In this document: piece after piece, positions 20,486 through 30,754 of the stretch
How positions within the stretch are numbered: the first letter of the stretch is position 1
How the letters are laid out: each line of letters starts with the position of its first letter
Assembly (NCBI GenBank): GCA_023627715.1
Contig: JAMAHW010000004.1
Location: 743,548-807,547 of the forward strand
Origin: Periconia sp. R9002
Lineage: Eukaryota > Ascomycota > Dothideomycetes > Pleosporales > Periconiaceae
DNA: 64,000 bases
Direction of reading: 5' to 3'
Translations under genes and position numbers: made by a program
Notes under the pieces: model-generated
What the model saw: only the letters and a program-made list of their open reading frames with translations
What the model was told of the DNA's origin: nothing
The model's database searches: none

Positions 20486-22334
20486 GATGATTCCCTATAT
20501 ATATAGCTTTTCTCCCCAAATATACGTGCTATCTTTTAAATACAGTCACGTTGTATGTGCGCAAAAAACAGGCCCTAATGCGGATAACTTAGAGCACTGG
20601 AGGATGGCACACGCAAGCACGTGCCTTGCTGGACCATCCCGAGGTCATATTACTGGGGGATAATAGAAGAAGAGAAAACAAGGGACGAATAGCTAGAAAC
20701 AGCACAGAGGAATTGCATATGTAGTCACGATGAGAGAACTTCTTGCATAGGTACCTACTGTCTTCATTTTCTTGCCTCCTTTTTTTAGAATTTTATCAAA
20801 ATGAATAAATTGAACCCTAATGTTTACCTCGGTCCAAAGCCCCCCCAAAAAATAAGGGTCTACCTATGACTCTCCTTCATTCCATCCCAGCGTTTCATCT
20901 TCTTCCAACGATTCCACTCCAGCAATGCACCGCCGCCCGCCGTCTCCCTTTCCCCTGGAAGGACCAAGTGTGGCTCTGTTCCCCACTCAGTCCAAATGTC
21001 ACCCCCTTTTTCACCTTCTCAACGGCTGCTAATAATACCAAAGCATGGGCCCAGGGGGGTGGGTCAACCGAGTCGCTGGCGTGCACTGTTTTTTCTTCTG
21101 CGCGAGTTGTATAGGCTTGTCCATGTATGTGTACTTGTGCGGAGGGATGTACGTGGATGGAAGGGTAGGTTGGTTAAATGCATGGATGGTACGGTGCCTA
21201 GTTGTAAGGCTGGGTGGGTGTGGATCAGTACATGCATGTATCTGGCATGTAGGAGGGTAAAAATATATTTCGTGCGTAAATGTACCTAGCGCTCCGTCAT
21301 GAAAAAGAGCAAGGAGAAAAAAAAAATCCCCAAAATCTCCGAGCCTAACAAAAATGAACGACAAAACTAACTCCACCACTGACTTCAATCCCGCATCGTA
21401 ACAGCCACATGGATCAATTATGTACAACTACATGGATGATCCCTTCCACCCGGGCAAACCATGTCAAGAATGTCGTGTGCCACCTAAAAACTACGCTTAT
21501 ACGTACCCCCTTGCGCATCCACCGAGCCAACTACAAGGACAAGCCTCTGACAGAAGAAAAAAAAGGCCGGCGCCTTCTTGCAGTCGAGCACTAACAGGGG
21601 ATAAGGGTGACGTGGAGGCAGAAAAGGAGAGAGAAAGAAGGGTCCAGTTTGGCCGAGATCTTTTTGGCCTCTTGGTGAATGTATGGGCCGATTGATAGAC
21701 CGGCCGACCGACTGACCGGGCGAGTGGGTATGGATTCGCCGAGTAAGTGGAGCTGGGGTGTGTATGTGTGTGTGAATGAGGGAGATGGGAAGTGCTGGGA
21801 TTTGATTTGGATTGAATAGGTTTGTGGGATGTACGGACAGAAGAGGAGGACCGACAAGGTATGCAATATCTTATGTTCAGATCACAGGACAAAAATTTGG
21901 GTGTGAATAGAATACATGTTACATTTTAAAAAAGCAATTGGCAAGCAATTTGACATTAACACTATCTATTACCGGGAGATCGAGAATACGTTACCTCCCA
22001 TTCCCTTTGAACTCAAAAGAGCCCATCAATTGACTGAATTACTCCGTCTTTCCTAAGAGCAACAGAGACTTATGAAATTCGTCAAGCATCGAAAAAGAAA
22101 AGAAGAAACAAGATAGCCCATGAAAAAGGCCCGCGTGTGACTGCTGAAGTACAACATCCGCCCTAGTCCAACTGGTCAAGAGTTACCCATTACAGACCAG
22201 CCCCATCTGAGAAATATGTTTGACACTGTCCGTCGCTCGCTCGGGGGTATACATCATAGGGCGATAGCGACAGTCTCCGAAGACGGCGTACCGAGTCCTG
22301 CACTCGAAAAGCACATTAGCCATCTCATTGTTGA

Positions 22335-23706
22335 CTAAGCGGCGATAACCCTTTCCTCCTCCCGGCCTCGAGTTTCAGTACCGACGGTGGAGGGTGCATC
22401 GATTTCCTCTTCCTCATCCTCGTAGCCATTACCTGCGTGCTCGGAAGCAGGGATCCATAGGCCTGACTCTCTGCTATCCAATGGCTGGTCCTGATGAGAG
22501 AGATCGACGCCTTCGGCGCGGCGCGCAGCGTTCTTACGCCTTTGTGAGAGGGTACGAGAGCGTTGTGAAAGTTTGGAGGTTACAGATGCATTCTGTGATA
22601 CCCAGTTTGTAAGAGCATCCTCACAGTCCTGGATAATGGCCTTGCTAGCCTCATAGCCGTCATACGCATTCCTGGTCTCACCGGGTGTGACGGGGCTATC
22701 GTCGACCAGTTCGAGCAGGTGCTTTCCATATCCAGCGATAATGGCCAACTTTTCGCAGTGCTCCCGCATAGCATCAAATTGATATGTGAATGCAGCCTTG
22801 AGCTTCTCCCGGGTGATGTTGGATAGCTGGGCTTCAGCGACCAATGACTCGGCCTCAGCACGAACAAGCTCTTGCTCTAGAACAACAATCCTAGGAGAGT
22901 TGGGCTCCTTGTACTTCAATTGAGCAATCTGGTCGGTGATCTTCTGTTTACCTTGAAAAAAGTTAGCTCACGTCGTGCCAAGCGCGGATCGTATCACTTA
23001 CGGTCGCGGCTGGGCTGCACAGAGGCCTCAATGTTGCGAATACTCTTGATAGTGACGCGATACTGGTCATAGCGATCCACGAACTGGTCCTCCAGCTCGC
23101 CAATCTCGTAAATCAATACACCAAGCTTGTCTGTGACATCGGAGACGTCATCGTCACAAGCCTCACCCCATATGGACAATTGTTGCTTTTGTGTGGTTAG
23201 CCACAGTTTACAGGCCGATTTATCCAAAGTAGAGTCTTACTGCAACTTCCATGCGCTCCCGGCTAACAAGTTCCATGCTGCGCATAACGTTCTTCTCCAT
23301 CTTCACCAGAGCGGACAATTTCTTAGCCAAATCGGGACCGAAGGCTCCAGCGGATTTGTGGCGGAAAGTGTGTCCTATGTCACCGATGTGTTAGACCTAG
23401 ATGTAACGCTCGAAGTTTTGGTAAGCCATACCGATGTTGCCTTTCCCGAAAAAGCGACCGCTCTTCGTCGAAGAAGTCGGAGGGGGCGGGTTCTGAATTT
23501 GCGACGCCGTAGGGGCGCGCGACTGGCGCATACCTACAGGAGAGAGGAGGTTAGCATAATGTGAATAACAGATGACAGCTACTGGGCGTGCCCAGTGTTA
23601 CTCTTTGCTTTGTTGCTGTATGCTCTCTGCGGGACAAAACAGATACGAGGACAAGCAGAGGTGTACAATTCGTGGTGAAGAAAGACTTACTGTAGGTGCG
23701 ATGCAT
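22335..23706 (-). CDS. PIL1: Eisosome core BAR-domain protein, Pil1/Lsp1 family
   Basis: Builds eisosomes, the membrane-furrow scaffolds under the fungal plasma membrane. Five exons: 23706-23691, 23533-23432, 23374-23241, 23185-23002 and 22951-22335, giving 350 residues. The first exon has only 16 nt (MHRTY plus one base); the start MHRTYSMRQSRAPTASQ is typical of Pil1. The BAR domain runs from about 45 to 270 (GAFGPDLAKKLSALVKMEKNVMRSMEL, then VLIYEIGELEDQFVDRYDQYR, then ITREKLKAAFTYQFDAMREH). The N-terminal basic segment (FRHKSAG, SGRFFGKG) fits membrane-inserting residues. The C-terminus is acidic and disordered. Whether it corresponds to Pil1 or to its paralogue Lsp1 (PilA/PilB in Aspergillus) needs a tree. 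A Sur7-family gene, another component of these domains, lies about 27 kb to the right. Confidence 0.95.
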
Positions 23707-24298
23707 GGTGATGATAGGTAACAGTGGCAGGAGGAGGTGATTTGCTCGGGGATGTGGTTGTTGAAGTAAGTTAAGTTGGAAATGCGACCGAGTTGAGGGG
23801 CACGGCGACGTTTTGTTTGCGTAGGATATGTCCGGACCGCCCCCAATGACGTAACAGTAGTCCTCCGCGTCGATCATCCCCACAGAACACCGGATGGGGC
23901 CATCACATCGTGTCTCTCATGCACCACACTAACCATAAGCATACCCAAGGACAACAGGGAGTACAAATCTAGATTGTTTTTCATGGGCTTTATTTCCCCA
24001 ACACTCTACCTCGCACTCGCAATCTTTTACACCTTCCTCGCCTTCTCAGCTTTACCTATGTTTGTTTTCACATGTTGACTTCTACTACTATGATCAGTCT
24101 AGGTAGTTTAGCGCGTGGCTGGCGTTGAGGCTTGACAGGCTAATGATCATTGGTGACGTCTCCTTGTGCAAATGGCTTCAAAACTGGTTTCCCTGGTAGA
24201 GTGAAAAGCCATCTCCCTGGATTTCTATCTTCTAAGAGGGGGTATCTGAACGCCGGTTCCTGCTAGTACACAAATGCATTCCTTGTGTACATCAAAGC
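23707..24298. other. Intergenic: PIL1 promoter and SAM37 3' end
   Basis: 592 bp with no gene seen. The left side is the PIL1 promoter and leader. The right side is the 3' region of the SAM37 gene; both genes run leftwards. Confidence 0.5.
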
Positions 24299-25738
24299 TC
24301 ACATGGACGCACCCCCTTGTAACTGACCTGCGAGCACACTGAGAAGACTCTCGGCTTCTCCAAATGCATTCAGTCCAGTCGAAGGACGAAGACCCCAAAA
24401 TATGAGAAGACCCTCACGTGGATTCCGCCGATGATGTATAGCAAGTCCAGCAAGCCCTGTTGTAACAATAGCAGAGCATGCAAAAAGAGTGTTTAACGCC
24501 AATGGACTCGGAAGAGAAGACTTGCTCGTCTTGACAAGCCCTCTTGTATCATCTTGCACGATTACCTGATTTTGCATCACTGTCGATATGACAGGTATGC
24601 TTTTGAAAATCTGGCTGGCTGTTCTTGCCACGTTTGTAATCGGCCCTTGAGCCTCCCGCCATCGCCACGGCAGATTTTGCGGTGTTTGTGCAATATGACC
24701 CTTGCTTATCGACCAGACTTGGGCGGGATCAATGTCTATATTGCCAAGGAGTTCTGCGCGTGCCCGGCGGATGTACCTCAGTATGCGAGGATATTTCGTC
24801 TGTATGGCTTCTTTCAACCAAGCTTGCGGCACAGGAGAATAGAGCATCAGCGACAAATAGCCAAAGGCAAGACAATCCAAACTAGATGGCGTATCTCCAT
24901 TCAAAAGATAGTCTTTCTTCCCTAGGAGATCTGTTATGGGTTCGAAGACTTCGTTGGATAAGGCATCAAGCTTGAAGCGCGCGGCGTAAATTGGCGAGCT
25001 GAGCAAACCGCCAAGACCTTTCCGCCGACCCAGATTAAGAGCCTTTGGTTGACCTTCTGAGGGTATTCCAGCTGCCCTTTTCGCAGCTTCATATTCAGAG
25101 GATGCTGTCCCGCTTCCTGGCCCACGTGTTTCCTCGGTAGCTTCGGCCACATCCAAGCTGCTCAAACCAAGATGTGTCGTTCTCGCTCGTGCCAGATCCC
25201 GTCTTTTGGGGGGTATAAGGTAATTTGCGAACCACGGGAGGATTGCTGTGTATGCGGAGGATGTTGCAGCATAGTAGTTTTCCGAAGAGACGTAGAGGTA
25301 AAGATCGAGGAGCGGGGCGGCAGTCGAGTGAAGGAACGAGATGTATCTGGCAGAAATGTAAGCAAATTGTCTACCCTGGCTGTGTCCACCATGTTACTCA
25401 CGCAGTTCTGTCTGTCTGTTGTTGGTGTGTTAAACTGTAATCAAGATCATAAGCCCCCGAGTGGTGGTTGCGCAGATATGATACTATGTTGGCAAAACCA
25501 GTCGTCTTTATGCCGCCATCCAGAAGCATCGGAAAATCATCTGCAGGAGGTCAGTACTCAAGGTCGTGCAACTGCGCAATGACGAACGTTGAGGGCTTGC
25601 AGAAGTGTCATGGTCGGCAACAAGCGTCCATTGACCCTGTGGAATGATGCGAGTGAAGTAAGCAACCGTCGCGATGCACTCTGCATCAATTGAGGGAAGC
25701 CCGAATGCGGGACCCCATATGTGAAGTTCAAATGGCAT
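24299..25738 (-). CDS. SAM37: Mitochondrial outer-membrane SAM complex subunit Sam37 (metaxin family)
   Basis: Subunit of the sorting and assembly machinery that inserts beta-barrel proteins in the mitochondrial outer membrane. Three exons, 25738-25588, 25540-25402 and 25346-24299, give 445 residues. The start MPFELHIWGPAFGLPSIDAE is the conserved thioredoxin/GST-N-like opening of fungal Sam37. Exon 2 supplies LLDGGIKTTGFANIVSYLR and exon 3 YISFLHSTAAPLLDLYLYV. The GST-C-like part contains YLLNGDTPSSLDCLAFGYLSLML, a metaxin hallmark, at roughly 195-215. A hydrophobic segment near the C-terminus (ALNTLFACSAIVTTGLAGLAI) could be a membrane anchor. The first intron uses an unusual GTTCGT donor with a good tactgac branch site. 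A further 3' splice, starting at gtcagt near 24325, cannot be excluded and would change the last few residues. Confidence 0.93.
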
Positions 25739-25981
25739 TGCGACAAAATATATGTGTGAGAACTATCAGAGCCAGGGAAAAGGGAAGTGACGCTGATGGA
25801 TTCAATGTTGATTCAGACACGCTAAGCTACCTTCGTACTAGAGGCACCGGGCTATCACGTGAGAGCGCATAACATCGATGACATAACCGCGTCCACGGGT
25901 TAGACAGCAGTGCACCTACATACCTACATATGTACCTACAGGTAGATCACTCAGAACAGCAACACTCATCCTTTGTGGAAG
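25739..25981. promoter_or_regulatory. Compact divergent promoter, SAM37 and downstream plus gene
   Basis: Only 243 bp separate the two start codons, so the promoters must overlap. A near-direct repeat of tacctacata/tgtacctaca lies at about 25916-25940, just upstream of the plus-strand start. No TATA box is clear on either strand. Confidence 0.65.
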
Positions 25982-26965
25982 ATGGCGCCTATTCGACGTT
26001 ACTTGAGGATTACCAAACACTCCGTCCTGGAGGTGCGCATCTATCTCGATCGACCGTCTGACGCTGAGGCATGGCTTCTAAGACGTGACAACCCAGCCCT
26101 TCCGCGTGTCATCCAGGCTGTACGGCCTCTCGTGCTCCCCAAGTTACGTGAAGAAAATGAGAATTTCAAGAGTAGGAACAAAGGTAAAGGCAAAAAGAAA
26201 GGGGTCAAGGATGTCGTTACCGAAGGTGAGTCTATCTACATGTTGCAAAACACTGGATGCTCAAGCTTTCCCACATGAGCCTGGATCAATCAATGCTGAC
26301 ATTGATAATTAGACGATTTCGAAGTTTCTATCTTTCTCACGGAGCTCTCTACTCGACACTCCCTCATGATCAAGCAGAAGGTTTTCAAAGACAAGCCTCC
26401 TATCCGAAGTAATTCGGGTAAACTGACCGGCTGGCTTACTTCTGGACATGGGGAACAGCCGACGATGGTCGAGGAAAATTCTACAGAGCCAATCGTCATC
26501 AGAGAGGAGGACGAGGAGGAGGAGGGGTCAATGAATCTCGCTGATATCCCAGAACTCGATAAGTCAGCTGATCAGGGGTATGAATCAGAACGGAGAAAAC
26601 GAAGGAGAGGAGACAACCGCGAGAATCCAATTACTGAATTCGATGATTCTGATGACTCATTCCAATTCGAAGCAGCTCCTTCTAATAAGCGAACTAAAAG
26701 GGGCAAGGATGATATGATGGAAGATATCGGTGACGAGAGAAACGAAGAGGGCGGCGACAAGAAGAAACTCGCGCTGAATACCTCGTATGAGGGGTTTTCG
26801 ATATACGGTCGAGTGCTATGTTTGGTCGTCAAGCGAAAGCAAAGACGACAGCAGACGGGCACCGGTAATGGTCCAACCTCTAGCGAGCAAATGTTGGAAA
26901 ACTGGGTCTCCACACAAGCTGTGATAGAGCAGGAGGAAATCGATGACGACGAGGATAATGGATAA
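25982..26965 (+). CDS. Unrecognised protein, conserved-looking N-terminus and acidic/basic tail
   Basis: Two exons, 25982-26225 and 26313-26965, give 298 residues. The 87-bp intron has a GTGAGT donor and an aattag acceptor, and joins VVTEG-type sequence to DFEVSIFLTELSTRHSL in frame. The start MAPIRRYLRITKHSVLEVRIYLD follows immediately after the divergent promoter. Residues 1-75 read as alternating beta strands and helices, and the sequence resumes as strands after the intron. A segment SNSGKLTGWLTSG follows at about 140. The C-terminal half is highly charged (REEDEEEEG, then RRKRRRG), suggesting a nuclear location. A final hydrophobic strand is FSIYGRVLCLVVKRK (about 245-260). I do not recognise the family. 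The fold-like N-terminus and precise splicing make it a real gene. Confidence 0.85.
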
Positions 26966-29900
26966 GCTACGAACACCTCATCCCGAACTCACGTCTACGC
27001 CAAAATCTCCAAATTAGGCAAGTCAATGATGAAGCGAGAATCTATACGAACTGCGTCTATGTATAGCATGCAACCCGCATTAAACTTGGCTTCAATCCCT
27101 ACATTGCACCACGTGGTTTCCAGCTCGTCGGTGACGGGCGCGGTCCTCGTTGAGTGCAGTGCTTCGGTGAGGCTGGTTGGGGGCTTACAGGAAATTCCCC
27201 AACATGATGCTGCACGCCAACGCCTGTGGCTCAATGGCAAGTTCGGAACGCAATTGAACAATTCAGTAATGTCTCAAACTTGATCCATTTGTGGCAATGC
27301 GCACTCCATCGAGGGTGTGGGTTCCGAGTTTATTTACCTCATTATCATCCTGATTCCAAGGCACGAACGGACCTTGGCAGCAGCTAAGCCTACTAAAACG
27401 ATAAATCATCTTGGTGAAGCTGACACAAAGGAGAAGCTTACAGAAACGTGTACGGTGTATTGCATGATATTTTTGGCAGCTATTCAATATACTATCTTCT
27501 AACAATGGAGCTTTCGGATGTCCTGGTCAACGAGAAAGATGACGAGCTGTAGGAATTGTCAACTTCCATTAGCGTCTGGGTCCCCGGTGAACCCGAAGCT
27601 CAGTTTGCTGTGGCGTTTATCTCAGTGGCCAGGCTCGCTTGGTGTGCTAGACCAGGGCATAACGCAAGCCACATGATCGCTGCGCGTACCTGCAGACGCA
27701 GACGGGTACCTGATTTTCAACATGGCAGACTATGACATTTTGAGGGAAGCTAGGTCGGCGAACAGTTGCTCCTGGTGGGTGGAATTTTTCCTCGCCGCCC
27801 GAAAATGCCGAGAGGTTCCATCATTTTGGTGGTCAGCCAGGGCAGCCTGGACAACCGTGGCTGCTGACCTCAATTCCCTGGGTATCCTGCCCTGCTAAGT
27901 TCTAAGTTCAGCAAGGTCTGGAACCAGAATTGTCAAGCGTGAGGTTATGAAGGTGCAACTTCGGGCACTGCTTGGGAGGATATCATGACGATGACGACAA
28001 ATTTGTCGACAACAGGAGTTAACATATCCATCAAGAACTATTTTGGAGACAATTGCAAACAATAGCCGCGACCGTTGGATTCAGGGAGCCGAACGTGAAC
28101 CTGTTACTCCTATTCACGGACGATTCGGTACAAACAGGCTAGTGGTCCGACTGAATAGGGCAGAATGCTCGAGGCGGCGTCGCTAAGCGTGAACTTTGGT
28201 GTTCTCCGCACTTCCAAGCGGCCGGTACAGTGAAGGTCAGACGCAACAGTGTAATGGTGCGGTGATCGAATTGGCATCACGAAACTTGACGTCTCGACAA
28301 AAATTGCAGCCCCACTCACATGAGACGCATCACTCTAGATTTCAGAACTGCCGTGGTGGCAATATCGATTTCGTTTGCAGAGGGCGACGCGGCCCCTGAA
28401 GATCGCACGCATACTGATATCATGGCCCTGCGATAACGTTCAACCTCAAAAAAGTAAAAAGCGTGAGCTTTCGTGAGGGAGCAAACGTCGGAAATAAAGC
28501 TTTCCATGATCAATGCCACAATAGGTTGGACTATCTACGGAACCTGGTTTTATTAGACCATGTATGACTTCAAGTAGCTTCTGCGATCTTCGGAATCGTC
28601 ACAGTGGGAAAAACAAGGCACGACTGTACCCTTGTACGCAATGGACAGGGCCAGCTGAAGATCACGGGCAAATACGGCCGACAACAAAAAAAAATAAGAC
28701 GACCAAAAGTATTGCGGCCGATAACAGTGGTGGGAGATGATTAATGTGTCGCAGGGGCATGGATGGGCAAAGACAATTGCGCAAATTCATGGAGTAAAAA
28801 GCAAGCGCAGGCATCCATGCATGGCAGGAAGTTTCAAGCTTTGGAAAGCCACGTGTAGCGACCAAAGGGGTGGAACCGATTCGGACACCAGCATCGGCGC
28901 TCCGGAGGTGCTCGTTCGCCAGCATCACCACCAGCCCTTTCTTAGCTCTGTTCCTGTATTTACAGTAGTACGGGGTGGCCGTGGACCAAGATTGGTTGCC
29001 TCCAGCACCCAATCGTCAGCCAGTCGCCTTTACCGGACGACGTTCTTGCAGGCTGCAGCAAAGCGTGTTGGACGATACAGCTCGTGTTGCCACGCTTTGC
29101 TCCTTGCTGTCCATTCAGAGCCTGCTCAGTACAGCACACAAACTTGCATGCACGCCTACGCAGGGGCCAGTACGAGTCACCCAGAGCTGGCCAGGGAGAC
29201 AAAAATATCTTTCGATCACGCCTGTCTCTCAGGGGATAGGATGCAGTGCAGCATCGATGGGGTGGTAGATTATCGACAATCCTGTAGTGTGTGTGATGTT
29301 TTGCAGAGCGGGAACGGTGCCAATGATTTGACCGACTATCCGCGTTTTCCCACGAGCCAGCTGAATGGGCTTTGGCAAACATGACAACATGGCATAGCGA
29401 CTCAGGATGAAAAGTCAGCGGCCAACCTCACCGCCAACGGCTGCCCACAGTCGCAGTGGAGCTGGTAAAAGGCCAGGGGCAGTACACGCCCAAGAGGACA
29501 GAATGAAATTGGATAGAAGCCTGGTAGAAGCACGGGAGAAGGCGCCAGATCTGCTGAAGTGGAGCCCAATCATACCCAAACTCGCAAATTGCACAGCGAA
29601 ATTTCTCCACCTCCACGATGCGGCAGGCAGGCAGGCAGCCCTTGATGTTTTTTTTTTTCTTGTGCGGCTTACCGGTGGCTGTCACGGTGTCAGGTGTCAC
29701 ATTTTTTCAATTCCTTGACGCGGAAAAGTTGCACACCCCTGCGGTTCCTGAATTCTCTGACCAGCGCTCCCACACAGTCTCTGCCGGGGAGGCGTTTGGG
29801 CCAGCCTTGCAACATGCTCCGGCTGGTGTCCCTTTCTTGGATGGAAAGGGGAGAGAACGCTAGGTTTGATGCACCGTTCTCAGTCATTACCACGGTAAGC

Positions 29901-30400
29901 TAGCGACAGAGTTTTTGCGAACCAAGAGATACAGCTCTCGTTAGCAAACGGGCCAGTACTGCCGTGCTGTAATTGTGTGAATACAGTGATGTCAGAATTA
30001 GGCATTCACTCGTTGGCCGTGGGGAGTCACACACACAGCCTCTGCCGTCTCGCTCCGTCACCGTGAGTTGTACGAATGGGTCTCGCAACCGGATTGGATC
30101 AACACGATCTTCACACAGTCACGAGGGCGATGAAACGACAAGAGGGAGTGCAAGCCTCCGTGTTTCTTGCTAACCGCGCTGAACTTTGACCGGGGTACAC
30201 CATGCTCAAGCTAGCTCATGCGTCAGGCAGGGCCCACCTTGTCCTCCTTGTCCAAGCTCTCCTCTCCTTTTTTTTCGAACAGCCCAGCGCCTCATCAGCT
30301 CACCGCTTGGACCATGTCTGCCATGCTATGCCTAGCATCATTACACCATCGTCGTGTAGGCTGACCGACATTTTGGGGATTGTAATCTCAGGGCACAAAC
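26966..30400. other. Left half of a large gene desert
   Basis: 3.4 kb with no supportable gene. Frames up to 215 codons exist (28737-29384, plus) but have mixed, random-like composition, with many Cys, His and Trp and no domain. Simple sequence includes a GGCA tract at about 29623-29638 followed by a T run. The composition of the last kilobase, with homopurine and homopyrimidine stretches, resembles upstream regulatory DNA. Confidence 0.5.
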
Positions 30401-30567
30401 ATAAATACAGCCGGCCCCCTTAACCAACTACGCTTTGTTTCATCACCCATCTCACACACAGCACCAGCAGATATATATCAAACACTACCACTACTCCAAC
30501 TCTATCACCATCTGCCTCCTCTTCTACACATCTACACGCCTGCTTCCACCATCCAATCTCAACATCA

Positions 30568-30603
<36 letters not shown>

Positions 30604-30652
30604 TACCGCCAATCAGAAGCCTTTACCAGCTTTCCTACAAACCAAACTTCAA
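30401..30652 (+). promoter_or_regulatory. TATA-like box and pyrimidine-rich leader before a micro-ORF
   Basis: ataaata at 30401-30407 is followed about 25-40 bp later by a pyrimidine-rich stretch (tttcatcacccatctcac), the usual form of a strong fungal core promoter. The putative leader runs about 200 bases, is C/A/T-rich and nearly free of G, and contains the (ACT)n tract. It ends at the ATG at 30653 in the context tcaaATGG. Confidence 0.45.
30568..30599 (+). repeat. (ACT)n microsatellite, about 10 copies
   Basis: Uninterrupted ACT trinucleotide tract. It lies in the putative leader of the micro-ORF at 30653. In one frame it would read as poly-Tyr inside a 172-codon open frame (30435-30953) that I reject as coding. 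Confidence 0.92.
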
Positions 30653-30754
30653 ATGGCCATCATCTGCAACGAACTCGCCATGTCGACTCAGAACCTTCCT
30701 CCTTGCCCTGGCCCTCCACCAACCCGCCCTCTGCCTCCTGTGCCTTCGAAATAA
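30653..30754 (+). CDS. Candidate 33-residue Pro-rich micropeptide
   Basis: A short frame starts MAIICNELAMSTQNL and continues as a Cys/Pro/Gly-rich tail with two PLPP/RPLPP-like motifs, ending VPSK. It follows a TATA-like box and a typical pyrimidine-rich leader. Nothing else gene-like exists within several kilobases on either side, so the promoter-like element otherwise has no product. It could be a micropeptide gene, an upstream ORF of a spliced gene I cannot resolve, or a chance frame in a non-coding RNA. I do not recognise a family. The polyproline motifs could bind SH3 or profilin-like modules, but that is speculation. Confidence 0.3.
   Translation: MAIICNELAMSTQNLPPCPGPPPTRPLPPVPSK

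Larger units (their letters stand above)
18926..22334. other. 3.4-kb gene-free stretch with minisatellite and inverted repeats
   Basis: No supportable gene lies here. It contains a 16-bp minisatellite (19428-19555) and a cluster of inverted repeats (about 19905-20585), listed separately. A 218-codon plus frame at 19249-19905 owes its length largely to the minisatellite, which is stop-free in the frames read. The rest (20600-22300) has pyrimidine-rich tracts on the minus strand and short frames only. Confidence 0.55.

Noticed and set aside
27505..27552. Mini-frame MELSDVLVNEKDDEL, ending in an ER-retention-like DDEL
   Set aside because: Only 15 codons; no upstream exon ending in a compatible frame and no signal peptide were found. 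A chance ending is the simplest explanation.
28737..29384. 215-codon plus frame in the desert
   Set aside because: Composition is random-like, rich in Cys, His, Gln and Trp, with no domain. A similar-size frame exists on the opposite strand.
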